Below the pieces are notes generated by a model. It was not told the origin of the DNA. It did not search any database and was given only the letters and a program-made list of their open reading frames with translations. A DNA stretch of 64,000 nt from Pseudisothecium myosuroides (taxonomy: Eukaryota > Streptophyta > Bryopsida > Hypnales > Lembophyllaceae): assembly GCA_951799445.1 (NCBI GenBank), contig OX637289.1, positions 48,274,264 through 48,338,263 on the forward strand, given 5' to 3'. This document shows, in pieces, positions 47,989 to 59,459 of this stretch (the stretch's first letter is position 1; each line of letters opens with the position of its first letter). Both the position numbers and the translations under genes were made by a program.

Positions 47989-50900
47989 TTACTGCAGCGC
48001 CTCGGAAGGACTATGCAATGCTGGATCCAGTTCCATGGATGTCCTAGGAAGAATATGAGCTCCACTACCTGAAGATACCGATACACGGTTCTCTGACGAC
48101 ACATGAGGGTCCGGCTCACTCATCTCAATAGTTGGAGGGGAAGAGTTTCCAGAAGGTAGAGTTCCCTTGATGATAGTCATCAATTGAGCATATTCAATCC
48201 TTGAACGCTTCCTCTCCTCAAATTGTTCCTCCTCATACTTCTGCATCCTCTCATGCATCATTTTCATGTAATCCTTCATAGTAAGATCTTCTGTTTCATC
48301 CAACTTCCTCTTTCCTCGATCACGCTCTGAAGAAGGGGAAAGAGAAGTGAACGATGAACCACGACGTTCACTTGCTGGTGGATTCATAAGGGCGACTGTT
48401 CCAGCATGTGGAGTGCTAAACTCTTGGGACGCGGGAGGATTGATCATATGGACTTCGTCACCTTCTCCTTGGTCAATCATGTCGTGCTCCGAATCTTGAG
48501 CAACCAATTGAATACGATCTCTCTTGCCCCTACCGGATGACGAGGTGTCAATATCGACCGTCTTTGGATACTTTTCTTCATCAACATAGTACCCTGACTG
48601 AAGGAAATCCGCCTTGTCCAAGTCCACAGACAATTGCGAGAGGTCACTAAAAGATTTCGTCTCGTCAGAATCCCCAATGATATAATTTATCAATGAATTC
48701 ATCTGGAAGAAGATGAAAAAATAGTTAGAATAACATATTTTAGATAATAAATTCCAAGAACAAACAAACATGTCAATTCACCTTGAATGGAGGTGAATAC
48801 TTAGAAAGAACAACATACTCACCCACGCCGCACAGATGATTTTTCCACCCCCGTATATGGTAAAGACCGCGTCTCCAGGATTGCAAAATAAAGCCAAAAT
48901 GCTTATGTAGAACTCCATCCGTAATTCATTCTCATAGATTCGATATTGCATTTCATTGTAAGCTCCCGAGGTAAGGAATTCATGAGTTTCCGGAGCCTTG
49001 AATTTTGTTGGCAAGGAGTTGCATTTTGCCTTGTGGTTCTTCTTAATGAGGAACATGATGTGGACGTTCGCTTCGACTTTCTTCTTGTTCAACTCAAGAT
49101 CTTCAAGTCGCTCGTACTTCGCCGGCATGTACTCTGCGTGATGAAGGACATAATTATCTGTAAATACAGAATGGTAAAAATGGTGTATGAGACTAGAGTC
49201 GGTCTTCTTATCTCCAGATAACCACACCCACACAGGGATATCAAGAATTGCAGGATCGGTTAGCCGCATTACCAACATCAAGAAAGAATAAAAATACGGA
49301 GTTGCCATCCTTCCAGCCTCCTTCTTGTTGCTTGGAAAAATTCTAAAGTCCATGAATCCCATCTTTATACGGTCGACATCCAAACGATCCCAATCACCTC
49401 TGGCCCACTTCGCTAAGGCGTCTGTGTTTTCGTTGAATGGACGGTAGAATGCTTGACCGGTGGGAATTGTAAATCTTCCTTTATTTCTCAAGAAGACCTT
49501 CAAAAATTCCTCGGCATAGGGTGACAATTCTCCAATGCTCTTGTTGATGTTACACAAAAGCTTCGATGCAGTGAAGAATATCTCAGATGGACCTGTGATG
49601 AGGACATGCATGGCAGCGTCCGTGATCTTGTAATCCTCTTTGAATTTCTTCCACATGTCCTTCTTAGTCTCTCCCGTCGTGGTTAACAAATCAAGTTCGG
49701 GCTTCATATCATTGAGCTGCACCTTTACAATTTGTTTTCTTTTGCGCCTCTCACACCACTGTCGATAGGTACAGCAGTTTGGTACAACCTTCTTCAGCTT
49801 CTTAAATGTCACCTTTGGATAATCCTCCATTCTCTTGTTCTTCTTCTCTGGTCGGTCAGGTTTCATCAATAGATGCTCTGCAAGTCGCTTGAGGCTTGCG
49901 TTGGAAAGGTTGCCAAGCCATTTAAAGAACTCTTTACTGATGATGCCATCCTTCACCGGAACCCAACCCTTGGTATTCTTGAACAAAGTTTTTGACTCGG
50001 GATCGATCAACTCTCCCATTGAGGCAGCGGAAATGAGTTCAGAGTATAACTCATAGACATCTGTTGGAGTAATAATAATTTTGAGCTCGTTTATAATGTC
50101 AACCTTCACGGGCTTGCCAGACTTGGTTCTCTGTTGCTTCTTAATGTCAATCATACCAAACCGTAGCTGGCAAGCAGCGTCAAATTTCTACACTCAAAGA
50201 TAACGTAAGCAAGTTAGTCACTAAATAGAAAAATCACCTTGGATGGAGGTGAATTATGAACTAGAAAATTGCATTTTGCAAGCTTTAAGAATAGACAGAT
50301 GACCTCCTAACTTATATGTATTAGAAAGAGTTTAGTTGAATAATATCAAACTACTTTCCTATGATATACCTTCCAATTTTCGGCATTGTTGCCTTTGGAT
50401 TGTGACTTTGATCTTGAAACTGATCGTCCCACTTCGGACGCTTGTTTCGGAGGAGTTGGTTTTCCCATCCTTAACCACACTCCACGAGCACCAATTATAT
50501 TAGTTGCCTAGGTAGGGTTATATCTGTCGAAGTGATTCACTCGATTATAGTAAGATGAAATTCGTCGTAGAATAGAGTGGTCCTTGCTCCAGACAATGAA
50601 GCATGGCCATTTTTCAAACTTCTCTACAATCTTGGATGCAGATGCCTCGGTCCTCATCTTCTTTGATGCCTCGACACTGTGCTGGCCATTGATCATGTAG
50701 AACTTGCAATCTTTTATGTCTTTCCAATCCTTTGGCATTTCCTCCAATCCGATAGGCATAGCACAAAGGGCTTGCTTTCTATCTTTGTCAGGCATCTCCA
50801 TCAAATAATGCATGGTGTGGTCAATGCCGGACGGCTCTAGACTGCGACAGTTCATGTCAGGGAGAGGTACCATCAACTGATAATTGAAATCTCTTCAACT

Positions 50901-51808
50901 TTATCACTACCAAAACAATATGCTTCTTGGCATTCAGACCAATAACTATCATAGATCTTCAAGGACTCCTCGTAATTCGCTTTTCCAGAGTCTTTATCCT
51001 TGGGTATAAACTTAAAATCCTTTGGTATGTTTGTAAGGACTGAGAGTGAGCTAGACTCGGGATCTTGGTCATCGGCTTCAGCTGTTGTAGTGTCCCACGT
51101 CTTCATTGGCGTACTAGCACGTACCGTTCTTGAAGTACTAGCTCGACGTTTTTGATTTTCACTTCTGCCTGTCTCAGGGGTGAGATTTAGGCGGGACTGC
51201 TGACTCCCGACCATGCCACTTGACTCTCGAGACAAATGTTGAGGGGTCATGTTCTTGTAACCAGTTTGTAATATTGTTGTCTCAATTTGAAAAGAGACTA
51301 ACAGCTGCTTCAGTCGAGTTGCCAGAATTGCTGAAGGCAGCGATCCTCCATCTTTACTCATCCACCTTCCTTTCTGGATTTGTGTTTCGAGCTCCTTATA
51401 GAGGCCTTCGTACTGGGTGTTCATGAGAGACGTACAACATTCATGAATACTGAATGGCGTCTCTTGAGGATTGACGGCATAAGTGTACTTGTATTCTTCC
51501 GGCATGTCTGGATCATTCTTGATCAAGCACGTGACCAAAATCATTCCTGGAGGACCTTTGGCAATATCAACAACTTCTTCATAGTGAAAAATTGGAAGTG
51601 TGGCGTCAGGCCCGTTTTTGAATTTCTTCATGAACCCAACGTTTTGAGTCATTGGATAAAGAATGATGCTCCAGAACTCAACGCTCTCTGGTTCTTTTAG
51701 TTTCCAATAATCCCCATTGTCAGCCTCATCACCAAATTCTTCAACCAAGTCTTCTGGTACTTCATATTGATCGAAGTATAAGTCAAGTTTTTTTTTATGT
51801 TCATCCAT
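47989..51808 (-). CDS. Gene D: ParB/DGQHR-like and methyltransferase-like protein, two lesions
   Basis: Three exons: 51810-50370, 50187-48823, 48702-47989, about 1,170 codons, joined in phase 0. ATG 51808 lies two bases after the acceptor CTACAG. The N-terminal ~310 residues are unknown. A segment near 50710-50680 reads FYMINGQHSVEASKKM, resembling the ING(Q)HRxxA motif of ParB-fold and DGQHR-type domains. CFIVWSKDHSILRRISSYYN and GARGVWLRMGKP follow. Exon 2 ends NPGDAVFTIYGGGKIICAAW, which resembles motif I of beta-class DNA methyltransferases (PGDxVxDxFxGxGxxxxAA). No DPPY motif was found, so catalysis is doubtful. Exon 3 is acidic, serine-rich and has a charged coiled-coil-like stretch. 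Lesions: a -1 frameshift at 50876-50873 and a TAG at 50510-50508 (CAG to TAG). Palindromes lie in its leader and other introns. Domain names are tentative. Confidence 0.6.
48789..48812. repeat. Array-D-type palindrome inside gene D intron 2
   Basis: The intron 48822-48703 contains TTCACC...GGAGGTGAATA (from 48777), a copy of the TCACCT...AGGTGA palindrome found in array D. A second intronic copy (TCACCTTGGATGGAGGTGA) lies at 50235-50253 in the intron 50369-50188. Confidence 0.7.
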
Positions 51809-52005
51809 ATCTGTAGTCAATCATACAAGAGGAATTCAATTAGAAAAGATATTCAACTTGCGACCCGAATGTTTTTTTTTTAGTAGTAATAGTAATCCAA
51901 TTACCATTAGCGCCTAAATGAACACTCTAAACTATAATGGAATTGAATTAATTAACCTCAGAAATGAGAAATAGATATAGTTCACCTTGAATGGAGCTAC
52001 CAGCT

Positions 52006-52920
52006 ATTCACCTCGAATCAAGGTGATTTGAATTGTGGATACTACTTTTACAAGAGGACAAGGCAGCCATTGATTCACCTCCACTCAAGGTGATTTGAGT
52101 TTTGGGATACTAATTCTACAAGAAGACCAAGCGTCTATTTATTCACCTCGGATCAAGGTGATTTCAATTTTGAGATACTTCTTCTACAAGAAAACCACGA
52201 GGCCATTGATTCACTTCCATTCAAGGTGAATTGAGTTTGGGTTACTACTTCTACAAGAAGACAAAGCGGCCACTGATTCACCTCGAATCAAGGTGATTTG
52301 AGTTGGGATACTACTACAGAAAGACAAAGGGGCCATAGATTGATTCACCTCCACTCAAGGTGAATTGAGTTTGGGATACTACTTCTACAAGAAAGACAAG
52401 GCGTTCTTTGATTCACCTCGAATCAAGGTGATTTGAGTTTGGAATAGAACTTCTACAACAAGACAAAGTGGCCATTGTTTGATTCACCTCCACTCAAGGT
52501 GAATTGAGTTGGGGATACTACTTCTACAAGAAAAACAAAGTGGCCTTTCATTCACCTCGAATGAAGGTGATTTGAGTTTGGAATACTACTTCTACATGGA
52601 GACAAAGTGGCCATTGATTGATTCACCTCCACTCAAGGTGAATTGAGTTTGGAATACTACATCTACAAGAAAGACAAAGCGTTCTTTGATTCACCTTGAC
52701 TCAAGGTGAATTGAGTTTGGGATACTACTTCTACAAGAAGACAAAGCGGCCTTTGATTCACCTCGAATCAAGCTGATTTGAGGATTGAATACAACTTCTA
52801 TAGGAAGACAAAGTGGCCTTTGATTCACCTCCACTCAAGGTGAATTGAGTTTCGGATACTAGTTCTACAAGAAAGACAAAGAGGCCTTTGATTCACCTCG
52901 AATCAAGGTGATTTGAGTTT
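52006..52920. repeat. Array D: 14 palindromic units in the leader intron of gene D
   Basis: Fourteen units of about 65 bp each contain TTCACCTC, then a 4-base centre, then TCAAGGTGA, followed by a spacer TTGGGATACTACTTCTACAAG-like block and GACAAAG(C/T)GGCC. Two subtypes alternate almost perfectly: a CGAA centre followed by TTTGAG and a CCAC centre followed by ATTGAG, giving a dimer of about 130 bp. One unit (near 52690) is the fully symmetric TCACCTTGACTCAAGGTGA. An extra half-degenerate copy lies at 51981. The array lies inside the predicted intron 53005-51811, immediately upstream of the gene D ATG. Confidence 0.95.
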
Positions 52921-53005
52921 GGAATACTTGTTCTAGATATAGAATAGAAGAAGGAAAAAATCATTTTATGTAAGGGAAAGACTAACATCCATTAAAATCG
53001 CTCAC

Positions 53006-55050
53006 CTCTAACTTCACAAATGAAGATATATAGCCAAAATGCCACGGAAGTCTTCCAGAAATTTGGATGTTGTACACGCTGCAAACAATCAAAGCACATG
53101 CTGAAGTGAGATTGACATTCCTCAAAAAGTAGTGACACATCCACAATGTTACAATAGTTACAGCCTGAAGAACTGATAGCATTGGAAAGCTAATAATTAG
53201 AACTACTCATTGGAACCTAATTCTAAACTCTGGCTTTGAAACTGCTCATTTGAACTCTGCCTAAGGAACTCACAAAGAATCAACAGTGACTCAAATGCCT
53301 GTAATGGTCACAAATAATCAATGAATAATGAACGATGACTGCAAAGCTCACAAAGAATCACCGATGACTGCAAAGGCAATATGGTATACTCACGGTCCTA
53401 AACCCTCAAGTGTTCACAACGATTCACTCAAAATTGATAAAGCACCTCGGAAGTCATTAAAATGCTTCCTCGAGTTTGAAATTCATAAACATGTTGGTTT
53501 CAGGTCTTCCTCCAGCTCGAAATCCATGAATATACCGATCAGTCCAGCTCGAAATCCATAAATATACCGATCAGTCGATCACTGAATCGATGCAGCTAAA
53601 CATAACATCCTCGATCACTGGATTCATAAACATACTCGATCACTAGATCGATGCAGCTACCAAATCGGAGCAATCGAACTAACCTCATCGGAGCAATCTG
53701 ATCAGTTCAGGCTTGATCACTGGATCGATCTAACTAAGAATTCGGAAACGATCTGATCAAAAACGGAAACAATCTGATCGGCCATCAAACAATCACAAAA
53801 TGAACCTAGCTACGAATTAGTCAACTTACAATCTGAAAAGAATGAATGAAGATCCAGATCTCCAAGGAAGAGTACAGAGAACTCAGACCAGTTCAAAATT
53901 CAAAACCAGGCATGTTACAAAGTCTCTTTCGATTTCTTTGGCAATACAAGCTCATCCCAAAGCGCAAGGCTCAATTAACGCTGCCCTCCCACAGATCAAT
54001 ATACTGATCTACATCAAGTCAAGGCAGCCACAAAAAATTACAAGCAAAGACAATCAAGATTCTCTCCTGCAAATCAGAATTTGGCAACCACCATCGATGA
54101 AACAGGAAGTCAATAAACAAGCCTAGCAAATCCTCACCGAAAATCCTGAAACGAAAATTTTCAACGAAAATCCTCACCGAAAATCCTCGACCGTTTCTTA
54201 CAAACCTGTACAATCATTTTCTCCATGACACGCTCGGATACTTCTTGTAATCAGGCAGTTACGACCACAACGAAATGTACACGGACCGGACCTGCTTCTG
54301 GTTCCAAAATTTTTTTATTTCTCCCCAGGACGAGACTAAACTAGCAAGACGGCAACTCCTTATTAATTCTCCCCGGAATGAGAGCACCAAGGCAGCAGAT
54401 TTCCAAGCTCCCAGTCAAACCCGCAGCCACCAAGCTGCCTCTGTGCGTGGTCCTGCGAATGGAGAAGGGAGACGGGGACGCCAGCTATGCTCGGAACTCG
54501 GGGATGCAAGGAGGGATGGGCTTATCTACATCAACGAGGGTTTACTCTTCTTGGGGTCGTTTCTCCAAAATTAGGTAGCCGTTTGGCAAACCCAGAGAAC
54601 AGTACGGAACTGCAAGACTACAGGAGCAGATCTAGATCAGCCAGCCATGCAGTAAGAACGACGAAGTGCAGAAAAATCACCTGACTGCTTGCGCTCCTTC
54701 ACGTGGTTGCAGGGACGTCCGTGGATTATGCAGCAACAGGCGCCGAGCAGCTCCACAATCTAGCTTAGTCCGGTATGCCTTTGTCTTCTCCGCAACAGAG
54801 AACGAGACCTCGGTGGCAGCACCACGGTCAAAACACAACGCTGGCACTCCAACACCCTCAATGAAAAGCGACTACACGCCTACACCCAGCCAACGCAGTA
54901 GAACTCAAAAGAACCCTCGGTACACAGGAGCACTCGCACGGAGGAACAAACCGACCACATCGAGCACGACGAACAAGCGGAAGCCCGGGAAACCCAAACC
55001 CCAGAAACCCTAGCCACAAAAGATAAGCCAGTACTGAAATCCGTGGAGGG
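53006..55050 (-). promoter_or_regulatory. Leader exon and 5' region of gene D
   Basis: A donor TTAGAG/GTGAGC on the minus strand at 53006/53005 marks a leader exon to its right. 53512-53575 has a ~33-bp duplication (CCAGCTCGAAATCCAT). 53570-53740 has four copies of a TCGATCACTGGATCGAT-type palindrome. 54250-55020 is GC-richer with ORFs on the plus strand that look compositional. I cannot place the transcription start. Confidence 0.4.
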
Positions 55051-55059
55051 TGGTTATAC

Positions 55060-55162
55060 CCGGGACCAGGCATCCTACCCGACCCAGTCACCCTACCCGA
55101 CCCAGTCACCCTACCCGACCCAGTCACCCTACCCGACCCAGGCCTCCTACCCAACCCAGGCC
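55060..55162. repeat. 18-bp GC-rich tandem repeat, 5 units
   Basis: The unit CCTACCCGACCCAGTCAC repeats three times exactly, then with variants (CAGGCC). It lies at the distal edge of the gene D 5' region. The minus-strand reading GSGRVT repeated is an artefact of the unit length. Confidence 0.9.
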
Positions 55163-55584
55163 GTGTTTTATTTTATTTTTTTAAATCATTTTTTATTAAA
55201 ACGAAAATTGAATTTTGGAGAGGTTAAAATATTTATTTTCTTAATTTTCCTTGAAAGACAATAAGAAATGACATCTAACCCAAGTTGTTTCATATTATTT
55301 GGAGATTTGTGGAATTAGGTAAGAAATTTTGAAGTTGAAATGCCATACGGCTCTAAAAGCGACCACCTCCTAGAATGTACAGTTTCTGTACATTTTGGTA
55401 CATTAAATAAAGCAAAATGTACCTTTGTGTCATGTTCGGTTCAAAATGCTTAATCATAGTGCAAGCTTCCTACCTTAGTGGACAACAAACATACACTTTA
55501 AACGTTTAACGCCAAACTAGTGATAAAAAAGAAATCATGCTTTTCGGTACTTTGTGACATCATCTACTTTTAAAAAATTCATAC
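55163..55584. other. Spacer
   Basis: AT-rich, with a GTACA-rich hairpin (GTACAGTTTCTGTACA near 55378-55393). No gene. Confidence 0.4.
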
Positions 55585-55765
55585 CTCAAAACAGGCTGTT
55601 TGTTTTGTTTTATTTTGTTTGTTTGTTTGTCACGTTGAAATCTCCCGGATCGTACATCCCCCGGGGGCGTGCTTTGTATTGTTGAAAAGCCCTCAACCAG
55701 GAGGGGTGCATAGGCTTTGTTTCGTGGCGTTTGGACTCATGTTGCAAAAGTTATTGAATTTCAAA
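55585..55765. repeat. Isolated copy of the 28-29 kb tandem unit
   Basis: It shares GGCTGTTTGTTTTGTT, GTCACGTTGAAATCTCCCGG, AAAGCCCTCAACCAGG and GTGGCGTTTGGAC with 28118-29460. In both places it lies just beyond the 5' region of a palindrome-array gene (A or D). Confidence 0.8.
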
Positions 55766-56170
55766 ATATTTGTGGATCCAAAAACTAATTTCTTTGGTTT
55801 TATTCCTTTTACTATTGAAGAAATTGGTTTTTTCTCTCAATTATTATTTTTGAAAGGAATTAGTTGGTCTTGTTGACTTGGATTTTTATTTTATTGGCCT
55901 AATAAGCCAAATAGGAAAAGACAAAAAGTCAAAAAAAAAAAAGATTAATCCAAGCAAAATAATAAACTAATGAATAACAAATAAAATTGACTATTCATTG
56001 GAATATTATTAAATTGGAAGATATTAATCTTTTAAATTAATTCTTCATTAAAACAAATATTCAAGGTGGTTGGAAATAGGGCCTTGAAGTTTATTTTAAC
56101 TCAAAGAATTACCTTAAAATCAACTAAAAACCATTAGAATTTAACGTAAATTCCTAAATTCAAAGGAATT
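55766..56170. other. AT-rich spacer
   Basis: No gene or clear repeat. Confidence 0.4.
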
Positions 56171-57228
56171 AAAGTAAAAACTTACACTAACCCTTTTAAT
56201 TGTAGGAAATTAGCTAGAGAAGATGTAGGGAAGAAATTTCCGCACATTTTAACACCAAACTCTCATCCAGCAGAAGAAGCATACATGATGGAGGATGACG
56301 GCTATCTTGAGACCATTATGCTAGTGATCTGTGATGATGGGACTATCAACCCAGAAGTATGTTAATTTTACACTTTTCTTTTGCTTTGTTGATGTTTTCA
56401 AATTAAAGTTAGAATCTTTGCTATTAGAAGTTAGTTTTTAGATTAGGATTTTAGAATTTAAGTTAGATTCATAACCTAATAGGTAGTTTAGAGGTTATAA
56501 AACCAAATCATACTTAAAATTTAACCTAATAACAAAAATTACTAATAATTAACCATAACCCCCCCATTGGATGATAATTTAAGATTTTCATCCAAAGCAA
56601 TCTTTAAAGAACTTTTTTAGGTAGGAATCAGACAAGAAATCTAAAAAGATTCTAAAATCTCTTTTTACTTTTGAAAATACTTTATTTTTGAAGTATAAAA
56701 GGTTGGATGAAGTTTGAGACCAATTTCGGATGAAAACATCCCAAGAGGTCAAAATTCCGATTAGTTTTAAAAATCCGTAACTTAAAGGAACTAATAACTT
56801 AACCTTAGAATTTAGAATTATTTTGGATTGATTTGCTATTTTAGATTAGTGGATGAAGGTTAGCACAACTAAGAGGCCGAACTTACCTCGTGGTAACTTT
56901 TGCTAGGAATCTTGGAATCTAGTTTTCTTCACCATTCTGGGAAGGGAAAATTATATTCTAAAAGGCTACTTAGATACAATTTTAGTTAAATTAGATTTTG
57001 TTTTCTTTCTTTGTTTTTTACCTAATCATAACGTTTAATTAATTAACCTATAGTTTTTTCTTAGAATTAGTGAAATTTTACAAGATTATCAGTCACAAAA
57101 AGTGTCCATTGCTTGGAAGGCGAACACTTATTTAGGAATCACCCAATTAGGAGAGAATCTCCAACGAAACAGCCGCTAGAGCCCGTGTGTAACTTTTTGA
57201 CTCAAGGGTGGAGTTAGAAACACTCACA
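56171..57228 (+). mobile_element. 3' fragment of the giant TG...CA element
   Basis: It contains GTGTCCATTGCTTGGAAGGC near 57088 and ends AAACACTCACA at 57228, matching the 3' end of 14106-18429. GGATGAAGTTTGA phrases (near 56702) also recur there. The 5' part is missing. The left limit is approximate. Confidence 0.55.
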
Positions 57229-57473
57229 GCCAATAAGCCGGCCTGCCCTTAAAAACCCACAAAAAGGCGACCCAAACGGCCACCAGCAAATCGGCCAACG
57301 GCCAAACAAAAAGCAAAAGGCAAAAAGGCAACAGCCCTAAGGACCGTTCCGGGAATACCGTGAAACTATTAAACTCCTAAAAGCCCGGAACTACGGGCCC
57401 CACATTCGGGCAACCTGATTCCGGAACTACTATCCGGTAAAATCCTAACTATCATTACTGCTGCCCTAACTAG

Positions 57474-59389
57474 TCAACTCACCCTCCTGGCTTTCTTTAC
57501 TGAAGTGCCACCCTGTGATGGCGATCCACCTGGCTTCTTGGGCGGGGTGGTCTTTGTCTTCGACTGGGTCCGGGGATGACGCAATTCTTCTTCCTCCGAT
57601 TGAGTCGTTTCCTCATCCTCTTCTCCTTCCGATTCCGGATCCGTCTCGTTCAGAAGCCGTCGTCCCCTTGGTTTCAGAACAATAAGATCTATGAGCTGGG
57701 ACGGCGTTGGTGTCTGGAGCATGTGAGTAAAATTCAGCGGATCCGTCCGAACTGGATTCAGCACCGTTCCAGGTAAGGCTGGTTCCCGGAAAGTGAAAGA
57801 AATCGGTCGATCTGGAAAGAATTTGGCCATTGATGCAGTTCTTTCGGCTAGTACGACTGCAACCACGTCCTTCACTAGAGTCGTACCCGGGGTCAATTCC
57901 GGATCCGATCGAGATTTCGTAAACTGCTTCACCAACGAACGCCTCTTCACGGACGATGGTGTTCCGGCTACTGCTGTTCCGGCCACTGATCTGCTTTTGG
58001 CTGGAAAGGGTTGGTTCTGCGCTCCTCCTTCTTGCATCAGGTCGAAAAGCCCTTGGTCCAATCCCTTAAGCAGATTGAGGTTGCCCAATAATTGCCGGAC
58101 TTCCTTCAACATTCCCTCAATTCGGACTTCAAAGTCCACCAGAATGTTGACCACCTTCAATCCGACCACGTGACCGTCCGCCACCATCTTAGAATTCCAG
58201 AGCGTGGCTTTGGCAAGAATATCTGCCAAATTGTCAAACAAGTCCCTGACATTCCGGACCAGATCCATGGCTTCTCCCTCCTTCGCTTCGGCGGCGATCT
58301 TCTCTCTGTCCGCCGATGCAACTTGCTCTTGAAACCGGTCCCGTTCTTGCTCCAAGGTCAGGATCCGGTCTCCAATTGCTTCACTGCTTCCGGATCTGGC
58401 CTTTCCATCAAAGCCCCCAGGATCTGAGCTTCTTCCGTCACTCCCAATTTTCCGCATATATTTCAGATTAGGGCCGTCATCCTCTCGTTCTGCCCCTTGG
58501 TGGCCCTCAGCCAGTTGATGGTGGCCTTGAACTGATCCAATTCCGGAAGTGGATCCCGGGGCTACTCCATCTCTCCGGCTTCTTGATTCCCTCGAGCAAC
58601 CGGATCCGTAGACTTCCGGCGTGTCCCTGGAAAGTTGGATGACGCGTGCTCCGTTTCCGGTTCATCTTCTTCCGGGTCGATCTCATCCGGTTCATCTTCA
58701 GAGGGGAGTCCGTACTTCAGAAGATTTTCTCCCTACCGGTACACGGTCATTTCCGATCCGGTCAGCGCATCCTCTGAGTGATATAGATGGAAAAGGTAGG
58801 GGCTAATCGGGCTGGACTTCTTATTAGTGATATTAACCGCTAACTTTTCTACTACGGAGTGAATGATCACTCTCCAACTGACCGATCTAGGAGCCGGATT
58901 CTCTCTATCTCCTAGCGCCCCCAAAATCGTATTTGCCACAGTCAGTGTAATCCGGGTGGGCTTTTTCGGACACAGAATTGGGATGAGGAAGGCCAACAAC
59001 TGCCCATCCCGGGAACTCCTACAGTCACTCGCGGCGTTCCCCTCCTTCAAATCCGCATGAGTCCGAAAAACGTTAGCGGCGTACCTATCTGTCCGGGCTG
59101 CTATTCCGGATCCCCTAGTTGGCGTAAAGTACGCCTTCGCCCACAACTCCGGAGTCCAGGCCCTAGAACAACCCCTAAGAGTCAAATCAAACTAATTGCC
59201 AACTCCGAAAACAAGTTCGTCAATCATTCCTTCACTCCGGACGTTCCACAGACGTTTTATGAACCCTAGGCACCCCATGATCTCTAGGTCCTTCTCTAAC
59301 TCCCTGAGGCGCTCCGGATTAGTAGGAATCACCGGGCGTACACCTCTGGCTAACACTACCGGCCTCCGGACTTCACTCGTTTCTGCCAT
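57474..59389 (-). pseudogene. Gene E: retroelement-type plant protein, decayed
   Basis: From ATG 59389 (MAETSEVRRPVVLARG) one minus-strand frame runs through TAG 59194, TAG 58735, TAG 58564 and TGA 58465. It then shifts frame near 58385 into the open stretch that ends at 57474. The N-terminal half (RAWTPELWAKAYFTPT, RDGQLLAFLIPILCPKK, SSPISPYLFHLYHSEDAL) resembles globular domains carried by plant retroelements and mobile-domain proteins, but I cannot name the family. The middle is a coiled coil (LTLEQERDRFQEQVASADRE). The C-terminus is acidic then lysine-rich (ESEGEEDEETTQSEEEELR, KKPGGSPSQGG). All four stops fit CAG or CGA mutation. Base composition is much GC-richer than the flanks, suggesting an inserted element. 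Confidence 0.5.
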
Positions 59390-59459
59390 CTCACTGACGG
59401 CTAAGACAATCCGGTGCAATCGGCACCTTCCTCCCTTTCTCTCCCTAATCACGCCCTAA

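Noticed and set aside
52006..52920. CRISPR-like repeat array
   Set aside because: The sequence between palindromes is itself repeated, so there are no unique spacers; the setting is a eukaryotic intron.
57576..58427. Plus-strand ORFs opposite gene E
   Set aside because: They are antisense shadows of the long GC-rich minus-strand frame, which has coherent coiled-coil and acidic domains.
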